From positions 16,886,935 through 16,950,934 of the forward strand of contig NC_079208.1 in NCBI RefSeq assembly GCF_026745355.1: DNA of 64,000 nt, read 5' to 3'. The translations under genes were made by a program, and so were the position numbers. The notes below the pieces were generated by a model, which saw only the letters and a list, made by a program, of their open reading frames with translations, did no database searches and was not told where the DNA came from. The stretch's first letter is position 1. Every line of letters begins with the position of its first letter. Source of the DNA: Beta vulgaris subsp. vulgaris. Taxonomy: Eukaryota > Streptophyta > Magnoliopsida > Caryophyllales > Amaranthaceae. Shown one piece after another: positions 1 to 10,900 of the stretch.

Positions 1-1060
1 AGAGGGTGTTTCAAGAACCTTAATTTAGTGCTTTGTGATTTCAATTCAAGAGCAAACCTTTTTCTCATTCACAAGTTCAATATAATTCGGTAATCTTTCT
101 TTATTACTTCTTCTATTGTTTGTTAATTAGATTATTTTCTTAGTTATTTGCCATGTTTTAAAGTATGAGTTTTTATATGACTTTGGTTATTGTTTTCATG
201 ATTATGAGTGAGTAGTTTTATTTCTAGAATTGTGGGGATCTATGTATGCAATGAGGGATTGATAGATTAGTTTGATTACCTCGTATTTCAATTGTTTCCT
301 TTGATTGATTATTCATGCTAGAATTATAAGTTAGGCCTGATTTATATTTCTATTGTTGCAATACTGAATCTGCTTCGAGAGGAGAGATATCGTATATAGG
401 CTTTCAATTATTAGGCAAAGTGACCCTTGACTATGCGAGAGCGGCTGGGTGATCTTTGAGGGAGGTTATGTTCGAGAGAAATTACATGTGCCCTAGACAG
501 TTTGACTTACTAGGTGGTTATTATTTATCCCTAATTTCCCGAATTGTATGCATAGAGATCCATGATTCTAATGCTTTATTAATATATTTACACCTTCATA
601 TTCAGTTCTGCTATTTGCTTAGTTTAGTAACACAACTCTATTCATCTGATTTTGTTAGTGTAATATTAGAGTTCAGATACAATAATATAACTTATCCCTG
701 TGGATTCGATCCTGACTTCCCTGACTACTAGTTAGTGGACCTTAGGTTATTTTTGATTAGGTGATACGACTTTAGCCTATCAATGGGTTCTAAATCTATT
801 AAATAATTAAACAAGCACTAGGTATGGGTTTTGCTCGTTCTAAACTCATGCCTGATACCAGAATCATGTGAACCAAACGCTCCCTCACTTGTTAAGTTTC
901 AACTTAAGTTTTCATTTATGAATAATTATGATGTTTTTAAGTTATAATATGTTTTAAGTCTATGATGAATTTATATTTGCCTTGTGCTTTTCAAATCGAA
1001 AAGTACGACAGTAACGCACAACCATCTAAGTTCTGCTGCTAATAATTCTCAAATTAACCT
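1..1060. other. Non-coding, LTR-like sequence
   Basis: No supported gene. The stretch around 693-720 (ATCCCTGTGGATTCGATCC) is a phrase common near the ends of plant Ty3/gypsy LTRs or their leaders, and AT-rich non-coding DNA surrounds it. It is probably the end of a retrotransposon whose body lies left of the window. That assignment is an inference from one motif; no TSD, PBS or PPT could be placed. Confidence 0.3.
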
Positions 1061-1093
1061 AATAATGATGATTCAAGGTTGGGGCGTTATGAA

Positions 1094-1213
1094 GACACCC
1101 CTCGAGATAAATGGGGCTTGCTAGCTCCTAAACACCTCGAGCGAGGTCCAAAAGACACCACTCGAGGTACATGGGGCTTATTAGTCATCCAGACACCTCG
1201 ATGCGAGCCAAAC
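1094..1213. repeat. Two-unit 60-bp tandem repeat
   Basis: Units 1094-1153 and 1154-1213 each start GACACC-C/A-CTCGAG, contain ATGGGGCTT and end with CACCTCGA followed by GCGAG and a purine/pyrimidine change. The repeat ends about 115 bp before the assembly gap, in sequence that becomes C-rich. It may be part of a longer array hidden by the gap. Confidence 0.6.
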
Positions 1214-1328
1214 CCCAAGTAGTAAAACCTCAAAATTCTGCAAAACTTGCAATCTCAGAGGAGTCTTCCTTCACATATTTCACGTGGGGCAATTGTTCGG
1301 GACCAATAACTCACTTCCCCCCCCCCCC

Positions 1329-2325
1329 NNNNNNNNNNNNNNNNNNNNNNNNNNNNNNNNNNNNNNNNNNNNNNNNNNNNNNNNNNNNNNNNNNNNNNNN
1401 NNNNNNNNNNNNNNNNNNNNNNNNNNNNNNNNNNNNNNNNNNNNNNNNNNNNNNNNNNNNNNNNNNNNNNNNNNNNNNNNNNNNNNNNNNNNNNNNNNNN
1501 NNNNNNNNNNNNNNNNNNNNNNNNNNNNNNNNNNNNNNNNNNNNNNNNNNNNNNNNNNNNNNNNNNNNNNNNNNNNNNNNNNNNNNNNNNNNNNNNNNNN
1601 NNNNNNNNNNNNNNNNNNNNNNNNNNNNNNNNNNNNNNNNNNNNNNNNNNNNNNNNNNNNNNNNNNNNNNNNNNNNNNNNNNNNNNNNNNNNNNNNNNNN
1701 NNNNNNNNNNNNNNNNNNNNNNNNNNNNNNNNNNNNNNNNNNNNNNNNNNNNNNNNNNNNNNNNNNNNNNNNNNNNNNNNNNNNNNNNNNNNNNNNNNNN
1801 NNNNNNNNNNNNNNNNNNNNNNNNNNNNNNNNNNNNNNNNNNNNNNNNNNNNNNNNNNNNNNNNNNNNNNNNNNNNNNNNNNNNNNNNNNNNNNNNNNNN
1901 NNNNNNNNNNNNNNNNNNNNNNNNNNNNNNNNNNNNNNNNNNNNNNNNNNNNNNNNNNNNNNNNNNNNNNNNNNNNNNNNNNNNNNNNNNNNNNNNNNNN
2001 NNNNNNNNNNNNNNNNNNNNNNNNNNNNNNNNNNNNNNNNNNNNNNNNNNNNNNNNNNNNNNNNNNNNNNNNNNNNNNNNNNNNNNNNNNNNNNNNNNNN
2101 NNNNNNNNNNNNNNNNNNNNNNNNNNNNNNNNNNNNNNNNNNNNNNNNNNNNNNNNNNNNNNNNNNNNNNNNNNNNNNNNNNNNNNNNNNNNNNNNNNNN
2201 NNNNNNNNNNNNNNNNNNNNNNNNNNNNNNNNNNNNNNNNNNNNNNNNNNNNNNNNNNNNNNNNNNNNNNNNNNNNNNNNNNNNNNNNNNNNNNNNNNNN
2301 NNNNNNNNNNNNNNNNNNNNNNNNN
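1329..2325. other. Assembly gap (N run)
   Basis: This is 997 consecutive N preceded by a run of C. Any reading frame through this interval is meaningless. The left side is repeat-like and the right side LTR-like, so the gap probably sits inside a retrotransposon. Confidence 0.99.
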
Positions 2326-2660
2326 CCAATCCATAGTGAAATTACAAGATTGCCCTCCTATTCTTAGAAGGTTTCCCAAGCCAAAGGTCTCGGCCAACCC
2401 ACACCTTGGGCCAGCCTGACAAGTACTTTTCACACATCCCAACGCCTATAAATAGGGAATAGTTCCTCATTTATTGGGGTAAGTATTTTTCAGATCAATC
2501 ACTCATTACTAACCTCTAAGTTCACTAATTAACGGAGAGGTGATCCCGGAAACAACCTCGGGGTCATCTAACCCTCGTTTTTGCAGGCCTCGCAGCACTC
2601 TCTGAGTATCTGGTCGCACTTAACGGTCTTCAACCCTCATTGTTAACTAGCCCCCAATCT
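2326..2660 (+). mobile_element. Ty3/gypsy LTR fragment with TATA box
   Basis: The segment has the usual order of a plant LTR: a TATAAATA box at 2447-2454, then a pyrimidine-rich leader, then a GGTGATCCCGGAAAC stretch and TTTTTGCAGG near the presumed end. The LTR at 51550-52183 has a similar TTTTTTGCAGG close to its end, which suggests the same broad class (Tat-like). The left boundary is lost in the gap and the right boundary is not defined. Confidence 0.45.
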
Positions 2661-4430
2661 CATGAATTTTTTACACGAAACAGATTCAATGTATAGATTG
2701 GAAAATTTTCTTATACATTTGATCCTGCATGCACGATATCGAATTCACAAATTATTTAGAAAGACTGTGTAACTTTAACATTAAAATTAGACTAGCCTAG
2801 GCCCAATTCTAATAGAGAAGCCCAATCTTAATTTACACCTCCCTAACCACAACTTCTCCAGATGTAGCTGCATCGCGCAACTCCGTCGCATTTGTCAAAT
2901 CCAACGCTATCAAATTCCGGCAATTCGCCACCAAAATCACCAATTCATTCCCTAAGATAACTTCGACCTTAACAAATCGATGAATCGGAGAGATTTAGCG
3001 CACGTTGAAGCAATAATGGAGAGAGAAAAATCGGGGATTCTAGGGTAAAGAGTTAAATCTAAAATCGAAATTGAGGATAACGAGTAATAATTGAAGGTAA
3101 GTGTTCAGAATGAAGAGGTTTTAGGGTTCTTTGATGTTTAGATTCGATTGAGTAGAATGATTTGCATACTGAAGAGAATGATTTCTTATCTTGTGGATTG
3201 TTGTTTTTGAGGAACTCGTCCTTGAGTAAACTCAATGCAAAGAGGCCAGAATTCGTGCCAAAGAAGCCGATTCTTGTCGCCAATCCTAGAGTGATGATTG
3301 TTCCTCCTCCTCCGCCGGCAATGGTTCATGTTTATCACTATTATTGATCTCCCCAGTTCAAGACCAAGGGAAGAAGTGTGAGGCCAAAATCAGGTCTTGA
3401 GAAAAGCAAAATTGAGGCGAGAAAGTTGTTGTTGTTTCTAATGCAGCAAAGGAGTTTGGTGCTTACACTCCTCCTGCTAGATTGTTGTCGTAGCTTCTTG
3501 AATGATTATAATGGTCACATGATGATTTACGTTGGTGACACAATGGTTGTTGTTTCTCACTTATTATTATTTTTAACATTTAGGAACCCACACATGTAAT
3601 TGGAGTGACACTTTGTTAGTGATTATGGTAATTGTTAGTCTAGTATAAACACTAGACCAACTACAAGAGGGGAGGTGAATTGTAGTTGGGAGATTTTCAA
3701 ACTTTTTGCAGATAAACTAATTTATGAGCTAATAAAGAGAAATGGCAATAAGGAAGAACACACGAAGATCCTTTTAACAAGGTTCTCTTCCTCAATTCTT
3801 TAGGAAGAAACCTTGCTCTTTTATTTATAATAGTTCTTACAACTTATTATAAATCAGTCCTCACTTAGTTCCTCTAGGAACCAGTTTCCAATCACCTTGC
3901 TCCCCCTGAACACGTGACTTTCCTCACTGACTTCAGAAGTGTTCTCTTTCACTCTTCTCTATCTCTTTCTCTTTTTCACTCTTGATTACAAGATTTTGTT
4001 TTCTCAACCCACACTCGAAAAGTATTACAAGAATAATTGCTTGAAGAGTAATAAAACCGAAAATAAACTTTCTTATAAAATATTACAAATAAATATGGGA
4101 AGTTGTTCAGAAATTCTGGTTCGTTAATGCGCCATATATAGGAGATCTTCAGCAGCTCCTACATTTGCTCCATTACATAGACGTGGGTGTTAGAACTCAC
4201 CCATGATCTATCCGTTGATGCCATAATATCCACGCTAATTTTCCTCCACTAAACCCACGAACATCCAGCCACTTTTCCATAGTTTTAGCAGTTTGTTAGT
4301 TGTGCACTATCTTCTTAGGTAGTTGTAATAAATACATTTGGTTCTTTCCATTTCACAATTGAATTTTCTCCGTTATTATTATATATTTTGTCATTTAATT
4401 TCTTAAATATTTAGTAAATATATTAAAGTG
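2661..4430. other. No recognisable gene; weak coding-like remnant near 3.2-3.5 kb
   Basis: Between about 3200 and 3500 short + strand frames give Pro-rich and Lys/Arg-rich peptides in more than one frame, as expected of a broken exon. I do not recognise a family. At 3640-4300 there is non-coding sequence with AG-rich and CT-rich tracts. No TIRs or LTR ends could be defined. Confidence 0.3.
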
Positions 4431-4435
4431 GGCAC

Positions 4436-5060
4436 CAATTATCTTAAATTAGGTACCAAATGAATTTAAATAGTCACTTATTGAAATATATTAGATGTTT
4501 AGCTTTGTGTTTTCTAAATTATTTATAGTAGTCCCATAATGGATTTAAATAGTTTCAAAATGAATTAAACTAGTAACTAATTAGAATTCCATTAGTTATT
4601 CAGCAATATTTTTCACTAACTTGAACTGTTCTGTTGTAAAATTGATTTGGACTCAAATTTAATTTAGGCCCTAAATGAATTTAAATTAGTCTCTTAATGA
4701 ATTAAAGTAGTTTTTAATTGAAATATGTAAGGTTTACATTTTTTTCAATACTTTGTTAATTTTGTCATCGGTAGTGAGATTGAATATGAGTATAAATTAA
4801 AGTAATTAGCAAATGAATAGGTGATTAATTTTAACAAGCATCAAATGGATTATAGTAGTCTCTAATTTGAAGAAATCTAAAGTCATCATGAAATAGTGAC
4901 TAATTGGCATATCATGGTCTCTAATTGACATATAACAGTCACTTAAGAACATAAAACTTACTAATCAACATAATTTGTATATAGAACATAAAGTTGAGTA
5001 TCACTCTAGCATAATATTGCAAAATTACAACTAGTGGTAATTGTTTTGTTTGTACTTCTA
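4436..5060. repeat. Degenerate array, core AATTAAAGTGG/TCACNAATGAA (left block)
   Basis: Short degenerate units recur every 20-45 bp, with variants such as AATGAATTTAAATAGTCAC and AATGAATTAAAGTAG. The block is AT-rich with no coding sequence. It shares its core with the block at 5690-6330, so both belong to one element-specific family. Confidence 0.5.
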
Positions 5061-5317
5061 CTAATTACATAAAGTTCTACTTTTGTTCAAAACTAAATAA
5101 TCATCATTGTTAGTAAGCAAATCAGTTTTTGTTCAAACTACTTTCTTGGAGAAGATCTAGTTGTTGGTCCGGATTCCTTCACAAGAGAGTTTTGCTTCAG
5201 GGGAGATGGTTTTCGCAGCTTTTGCAAAACTACAGTGGTTGTGTTGGGTACGTGTTGGTGTCTTTTTTATCTCATGCAAAACGATTGATTAGCTTCATCT
5301 GCTTGCTTGGTGGGAAT

Positions 5318-5587
5318 TTAAGGTTGTTGTTTTTGTAGTTGTGGTATGTCGTGGAGCCCAAGTATACCCAAGTCATATGAGGGCATGTCTGCAATTGCTT
5401 TCTTAGTTGTTTGTAGGAGCTTCTCGATCTCATCAATTTGCTTCAACACTTCTGGATTTTCTAACAGTTGAGTCATTGTTGGTAATCCATCTTGTGCAGG
5501 TTCAAAGTTCTTTCTTGCACTCTTTTTGAGCTCTTCCAACCTTCTAGTGTGCATGTTGTAGCGAACATCGGTCATCCCCAACTTCAA
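5318..5587 (-). pseudogene. Ulp1-type MULE protein fragment (linker before protease domain)
   Basis: This 89-codon open frame is rich in Lys, Glu and Gln and predicted helical (TQLLENPEVLKQIDEIEKLL). It ends in the segment KKAIADMPSYDLGILG. That segment parallels KKAVDDMPTFQLLSQ in the Ulp1 gene of the large element (just after 57770 on +), where it sits between the N-terminal domain and the protease domain. I therefore read it as an orphan exon of a related Ulp1-type gene. The catalytic His, Asp, Gln and Cys exons are absent. The match is short, so an unrelated coiled-coil peptide remains possible. Confidence 0.4.
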
Positions 5588-5689
5588 TTAAGCTTGATCA
5601 AAGGGTTATGCAGAAAATAAAAGTCAATAACATACAAAAACATTAGTGAAATCAGATTATACAACAAATTCATTTAAAGTGAAAACCAA

Positions 5690-6330
5690 ATGATTTAAAA
5701 GGCTTACAAAAAAAAATAAAGTGGCACCAAAAGAACTTAAAGTGGTCACATAAGGAAGTAAACTAATTACTTGATGAATAAACTGCCGAAAAATCAAACA
5801 ACTTTCAGATAACAAGAATCCAAATGACAATTCATTAGGAGAGCACTATTTTGCAATGAGAACTTGTTTAGCCTTATAGAAGAATTAGGGAAGTAGTGAG
5901 TAATTGAATTTTAAACTTCTCACTTAACAGATGGAGAATTGAGTTAAAGTGGTCACAAATAAACCTAAACAGGTTACTAAATGAATTAAAGTGGATACTT
6001 AATGCCTGTAATAGTTTCATTTGTATCTTGTTATTGCCCATACATTATAAAAGAGTCTCAGAAATAATAATAAGAAACTAATAAACAATCAAGTTATAGT
6101 GGATACTAAATTAATTAAAGTGATAACAAATAGACAAAAACTTACTGCAATATTGATTATCAACCAAGTTTAGGTTAAATGACTTAAAGTGATTCCAAAA
6201 TGACTTAAAGTGGTCACAAATAAAGTTATAGTAGCTACTAATGTATCTAAATAATCCTCAAATGATTGAAATTCGTGAAATCAGATTTGTAGTCTGTAAT
6301 TTTCATACATGAAAAAGTACTTAAAATATA
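5690..6330. repeat. Degenerate array, core TTAAAGTGGTCACAAATGA (right block)
   Basis: Recurrent units include CTTAAAGTGGTCACA, GTTAAAGTGGTCACAAAT, ATTAAAGTGGATACT and CTTAAAGTGGTCACAAAT, spaced roughly 20-60 bp apart. On the minus strand the block lies between the leader exon (about 6930) and the Ulp1-like fragment (5587), that is, in the expected position of an intron. Confidence 0.55.
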
Positions 6331-7911
6331 CTAACTTAGTATTAAATCAGCAATGGTATAATAATTTACAATGAATAGGAATTTAAAACTTAAAACCACA
6401 CATAAAACAACATCAAAAACATAATAGTCTGCCATTTCAAATAAAAATTCTTCGACATTGTTGCTACTTCAGACCTACATATATACTAATCAGGAATTCA
6501 TAAATTCCTAAATCAAATCTCATTTTTTTACCACACAACTCAACAACAATTGACAAATTCAAATTAAAACCTCAAAAAAGCAACAAATCATTTACAAAAA
6601 AAAAATCAAGCAAAATAAAACGATCCTTCAGAACTTTGAGCTTCACGTTACAATAAATCGCTCCAATAGTGAACACTGAGACACGAGCTACCTATAAACC
6701 AAAATTGCGCCAAAAAATATCAAAAATTCTCTGAAAATCTCATCAAAATTAAGCTGATAATAGATCAAGATAGTTTTACGAATAATTAGCTGAAATTTAG
6801 CTTCGAATTAGCATCTCGGAAACCCTAACTTGAGCAAATTTAACATATGCATGAAGGAACGAGCTAAGAACTCAAATTTTAACAATAAATCAGCTCGAAA
6901 CTGCATAAAAAAAAGTAGTTTACTTACCTTTACAATTTTTGGGATTGAAATTCTTCAAAAATCGAGCGAAAATGTGCTTTAACGTCGCTAACTACAAGCT
7001 TTTTTGCATGTTGTTAGTTGAGTTTTGAATGTCCTAGCAAATTATCAGATAATGATGAGTGAAGAAAGGAGAGAGAGGAGATAGAAACGCGCATGGTTTG
7101 ACGAGAGTGAAGAGAGCTAGAGGAAAGAGAAACGCACACGGTTATACACGGGCTGGTCAGCTCATATTGTTTGGACTTCGGCCTGCCTAATTATAATGTT
7201 ATAACTAATTATTAGGCCCGAGCTATGCCCCGGGTAAGAAAAAAATTTATCTATTAATATAATATGTTATGATAATAACACTAAATACAACTTAGTCGAG
7301 TGCTTACGACTTTAGTATATATACTTGAGGTCTCGAGATCAAAACCCTATACTACACAAATTGTACATGGATTACATGAACTAAAACAGAATATATTACC
7401 TAGTTAAGGAAATATTAAGGAAAATCTTTCCAATGATGTCCTAAACCGATATATCCTTATAGTTTATGAAACCTCACCCTTAATTACAGAAGTTAAACAA
7501 ATAAAAACACATCCATCGTCATCAACATAATATGCAGACAAATAAAGATGGTAGGACAAACAAACATACAAACAATGGGAATATTAGAAGGGAAGCAACA
7601 GAGGATGCAACACAGAAAGCGGTGGAGTTAAAAAAAAAAATGAAATGAATAAAAGAAATCTCAATAATTGAATGACAGACCACCCTCTTTCTCTCTCTCT
7701 TTCTGGTAAAGTGTACCCAGCTCACATCCACATAGAAGAAGAGAGAGAAAAAGAGAGATATTATAGTAGAAAACACTCTCTCTTCTCTCTTAATTCGTGA
7801 ATTTTGTCACACCAAATTTCTTCTTGTCAAATTTTTGGAAAATCCCCACATCATGATAACTCCGTGATTTAAACTCCTCACTCACTTCTTCTTCCAATTT
7901 CTCTCTTTCCA

Positions 7912-10900
7912 ATGCCTGAGACACGAAATTCTTCAGAATCTGTGAGTCTTTTACTTCATATTTTTTGTTAACTTTTGTTATTTTAGTTGTTAGATTTGTT
8001 GAGGTTTTCTTTCATTTTTATTGTAAATGTGTTTTTATGAAATGGGTATGTTTCCTTTTATTGCAATATTCTAGAATATGTGCTTGTTTATCTGTCTTTA
8101 TGATTGGATTTGTTTAGGGGAAGTTATACGTAGAAATTCTTTTTTAGGTAGTAGATATATATATATAGAAGTTAAATAGATTGAAGGTGTGAAAACGCTG
8201 GGAGTTATGTTTGTTTTAGAAAGTGGAATTTGATTGAATTTTATTTGTTAATATATGGTTTTTTTTTTCTAGCCAATATTAGATCCTTAATGGAAAAGTC
8301 GAGTTGGTGTTTTTCTTTCTTTTCAGTAGAAAATGATTAGTTCAGAGGGTTTTTTTGACATTATTGTCTGTTGTTAATCAACAAAATGTTTCTATTGTGT
8401 TGTATTTGGCGTATTTTTGCATTTCAGTTGATTTCTTCTTGGATCAGCTGCTTTTCACTTAAGCATGTACATGTACTCTGCATTGTTGGTTAGTTTAGCA
8501 GTTTAACTGCTGATTAGTCTACTTTCTTTGTAGTACATTGTTGTCATATGCGGAGTTCGTTTTACTCCCTCTGTCTCATTTTGGTTGCCACAATTCTCTT
8601 TCTGGGTGGTCTGAGTCTGGTTGCATCATATTCTATTGTATTTCTCTTTAGTTTTTCAATTCCCTATAAAACTAGTGCAAAAATGTGTTTGTGGCAACGA
8701 TAATGAGACGAAGGGAGTAGTAGATTTCGTTAATTGAGATTTTGGAAATTTGAGATTTGGTTAGTCGTAAGGTTCTAGACTGAGATATGTTGAGTTGGGA
8801 AGTCAATTGCTTTTATATCTGTCTCTTGTGCAACAGCTATTTGTTTAGATCATTTGTGAGAATGTGAAATGTAATGAAATATGTGATCATCATATAAGAA
8901 CATTCAGGGATTATTTTGGGTGATTATTCAATAATTTTAAAACTTGTACATAACTATAGTGGAAATTGAACTAATTACATTAATTTAATGCATCTGACAT
9001 TGCTCAAAGTGTCATTTAGAAATACTTTATAAGAAGGGCCTTATAGAGAACCTTACATGAAGCAAGTCAAAAGTGCAAACACTCGATACTGAATTGCTAG
9101 ACATGCCTGTTCCTTGGTTCTTGGTGTTTTTGGATAAAGAATACTGTTTTTCTTGCTATTATTAGACAGCAACTCATGAACAAAAACTTAATTCTAATTA
9201 GATTAATTGTTTCTGCCCCGGCTCACTGAAATCGGCTTTCTTTCTATCTAAATGAACATGCTTTCATTGATGCTCTTTTCTAAGGATCAGTGACATCTTC
9301 TGATTAGAGGAAAAGGATCAGACCACATATCCATGAATTGATGTTCATGATGATATGCATCAGTTGTACTGCTCATTATGCAGTTCCTGTCAGTAGTTGT
9401 CATCAATATGCATCACATGCATAATAGAAAACTGATTCCAGGGTTCTATTGATGCTGAATATCTATAGTCTATGACTAACCTTAATATCTTAAACTGGCT
9501 TTTACATAGCGCTTGTTTCAATCTGTACAGCTATGTCTCAGGATAGGAGCACTGGCCCTTGATACAGAGGATACTGGAACTGATATATACAATAAACTGG
9601 GTCTAAGAGAGCCAGACAAAATGGGATTTAAAACACCAAGGTTCTTGTCACTTATATCCTCTCTTCTTGAGAATTCTGTCCAGAAGAATGAATTGTTGTT
9701 GGACACAGCTGAAATTGAAGATGTGTTCACTGCATTTCATGGTAGAAGTACCCCACCTGTTAGCATAAAACAATATATTGACCGAATGTACAAGTATGCT
9801 GGGTGTAGCCCATCCTGTTTCGTTGTGGCATACATTTATGTGGATAGATACCTCCAACAGACGAAGACATACTTAACTTCCCTCAATGTTCACCGGCTGT
9901 TAGTTACTAGTGTTATGGTGGCAGCAAAATTTATTGATGATTCGTAAGTACTTCACCACAATCTTCTGAATTTCATTTGTTTTCGTACATTCAAAAGTTG
10001 TTGTGTTGCATGATATTGTCAATACACTCATGCAAAAATCGGGATCATATCTATGTGCTGATAAAACTTTTGGTCATTTTGGACTCTAGGCAGTGAATCT
10101 GGACTGTATTGATGTAGTTTGTTACTTTCATCTTACATTTAAAGCGTATGTAAATTTATATCCGAAATGTAGTTGGTAGATTATATTAGTTTCCTGGAGA
10201 AATAGACATAAAGAATTATTACCAAAAAAAAGGCTGCATGTCTCGTTATCAAGTCATCAACTCACCGCAGTCAAATACAGCCTATCATCTGGCATGGGTG
10301 CTAAAACTGCTATGAAGCCTGGATACCCCTACTGCTTGCCGTACTTGTACTGGGGACGGGTAACGGAAAAGAAAAGGTCCCTAGAATATATCTAGAATGG
10401 TGGGGATGTCAGTTTCTGTTGGGAAAGGCTAGGGAATATGTCATGGACGTCTTGGGGATGGATCCAGAAGCGTAGGAATCCCCAGGCCTTGAAAAGAAAT
10501 ATGACTTAACTGAAATGTAGATTCTAGGCTCAGGCTACTCTCTCTAATCAGTGACTATGTATGGCTTTTAATCTTCTATAATCTTTGAATTTCTTTTGCG
10601 TACCCATGTCATACCCCGTATATTTCTTTTGACGTCTTGGGGATGGATCCAGAAGCGTAGGAATCCCCAGGCCTAAAAAGAAAAGAATTATGACTTAACT
10701 GAAATGTAGATTCTGGGCTCAGGCTTCTCTCTCTAATCAGTGACTATGGCCCTGTTTGGTTAACAGTGTTTTGCACCCAAAAGATAGTTTTTAACCCCAT
10801 TTAGAGTTTTGACTGGGTCAAAATGCTAAGGAGCATGTTTGGTAAAACAGAGGTTTCCATAGAGTTTTGGTATCAAAACTCTAAAAATGAAAACGCTGCC

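Larger units (their letters stand above)
4430..7200 (-). mobile_element. Deleted Ulp1-carrying Mutator-like element remnant
   Basis: The evidence is composite. A peptide fragment at 5318-5587 (-) resembles the linker just before an Ulp1 protease domain. Degenerate repeat arrays lie on both sides of it. On the minus strand a CT-rich leader (about 7180-6930) ends in a strong donor, AAAG/GTAAGTAAAC near 6930. The same leader-plus-donor layout precedes the Ulp1 gene of the large element at 53.2 kb. No protease catalytic exon and no transposase are visible, so this is a non-autonomous or deleted derivative. Terminal inverted repeats were not identified, and the ends are approximate. Confidence 0.4.

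Noticed and set aside
1171..2442. Long reading frames on both strands around 1.2-2.4 kb
   Set aside because: They run through the N gap; almost all codons are unknown.
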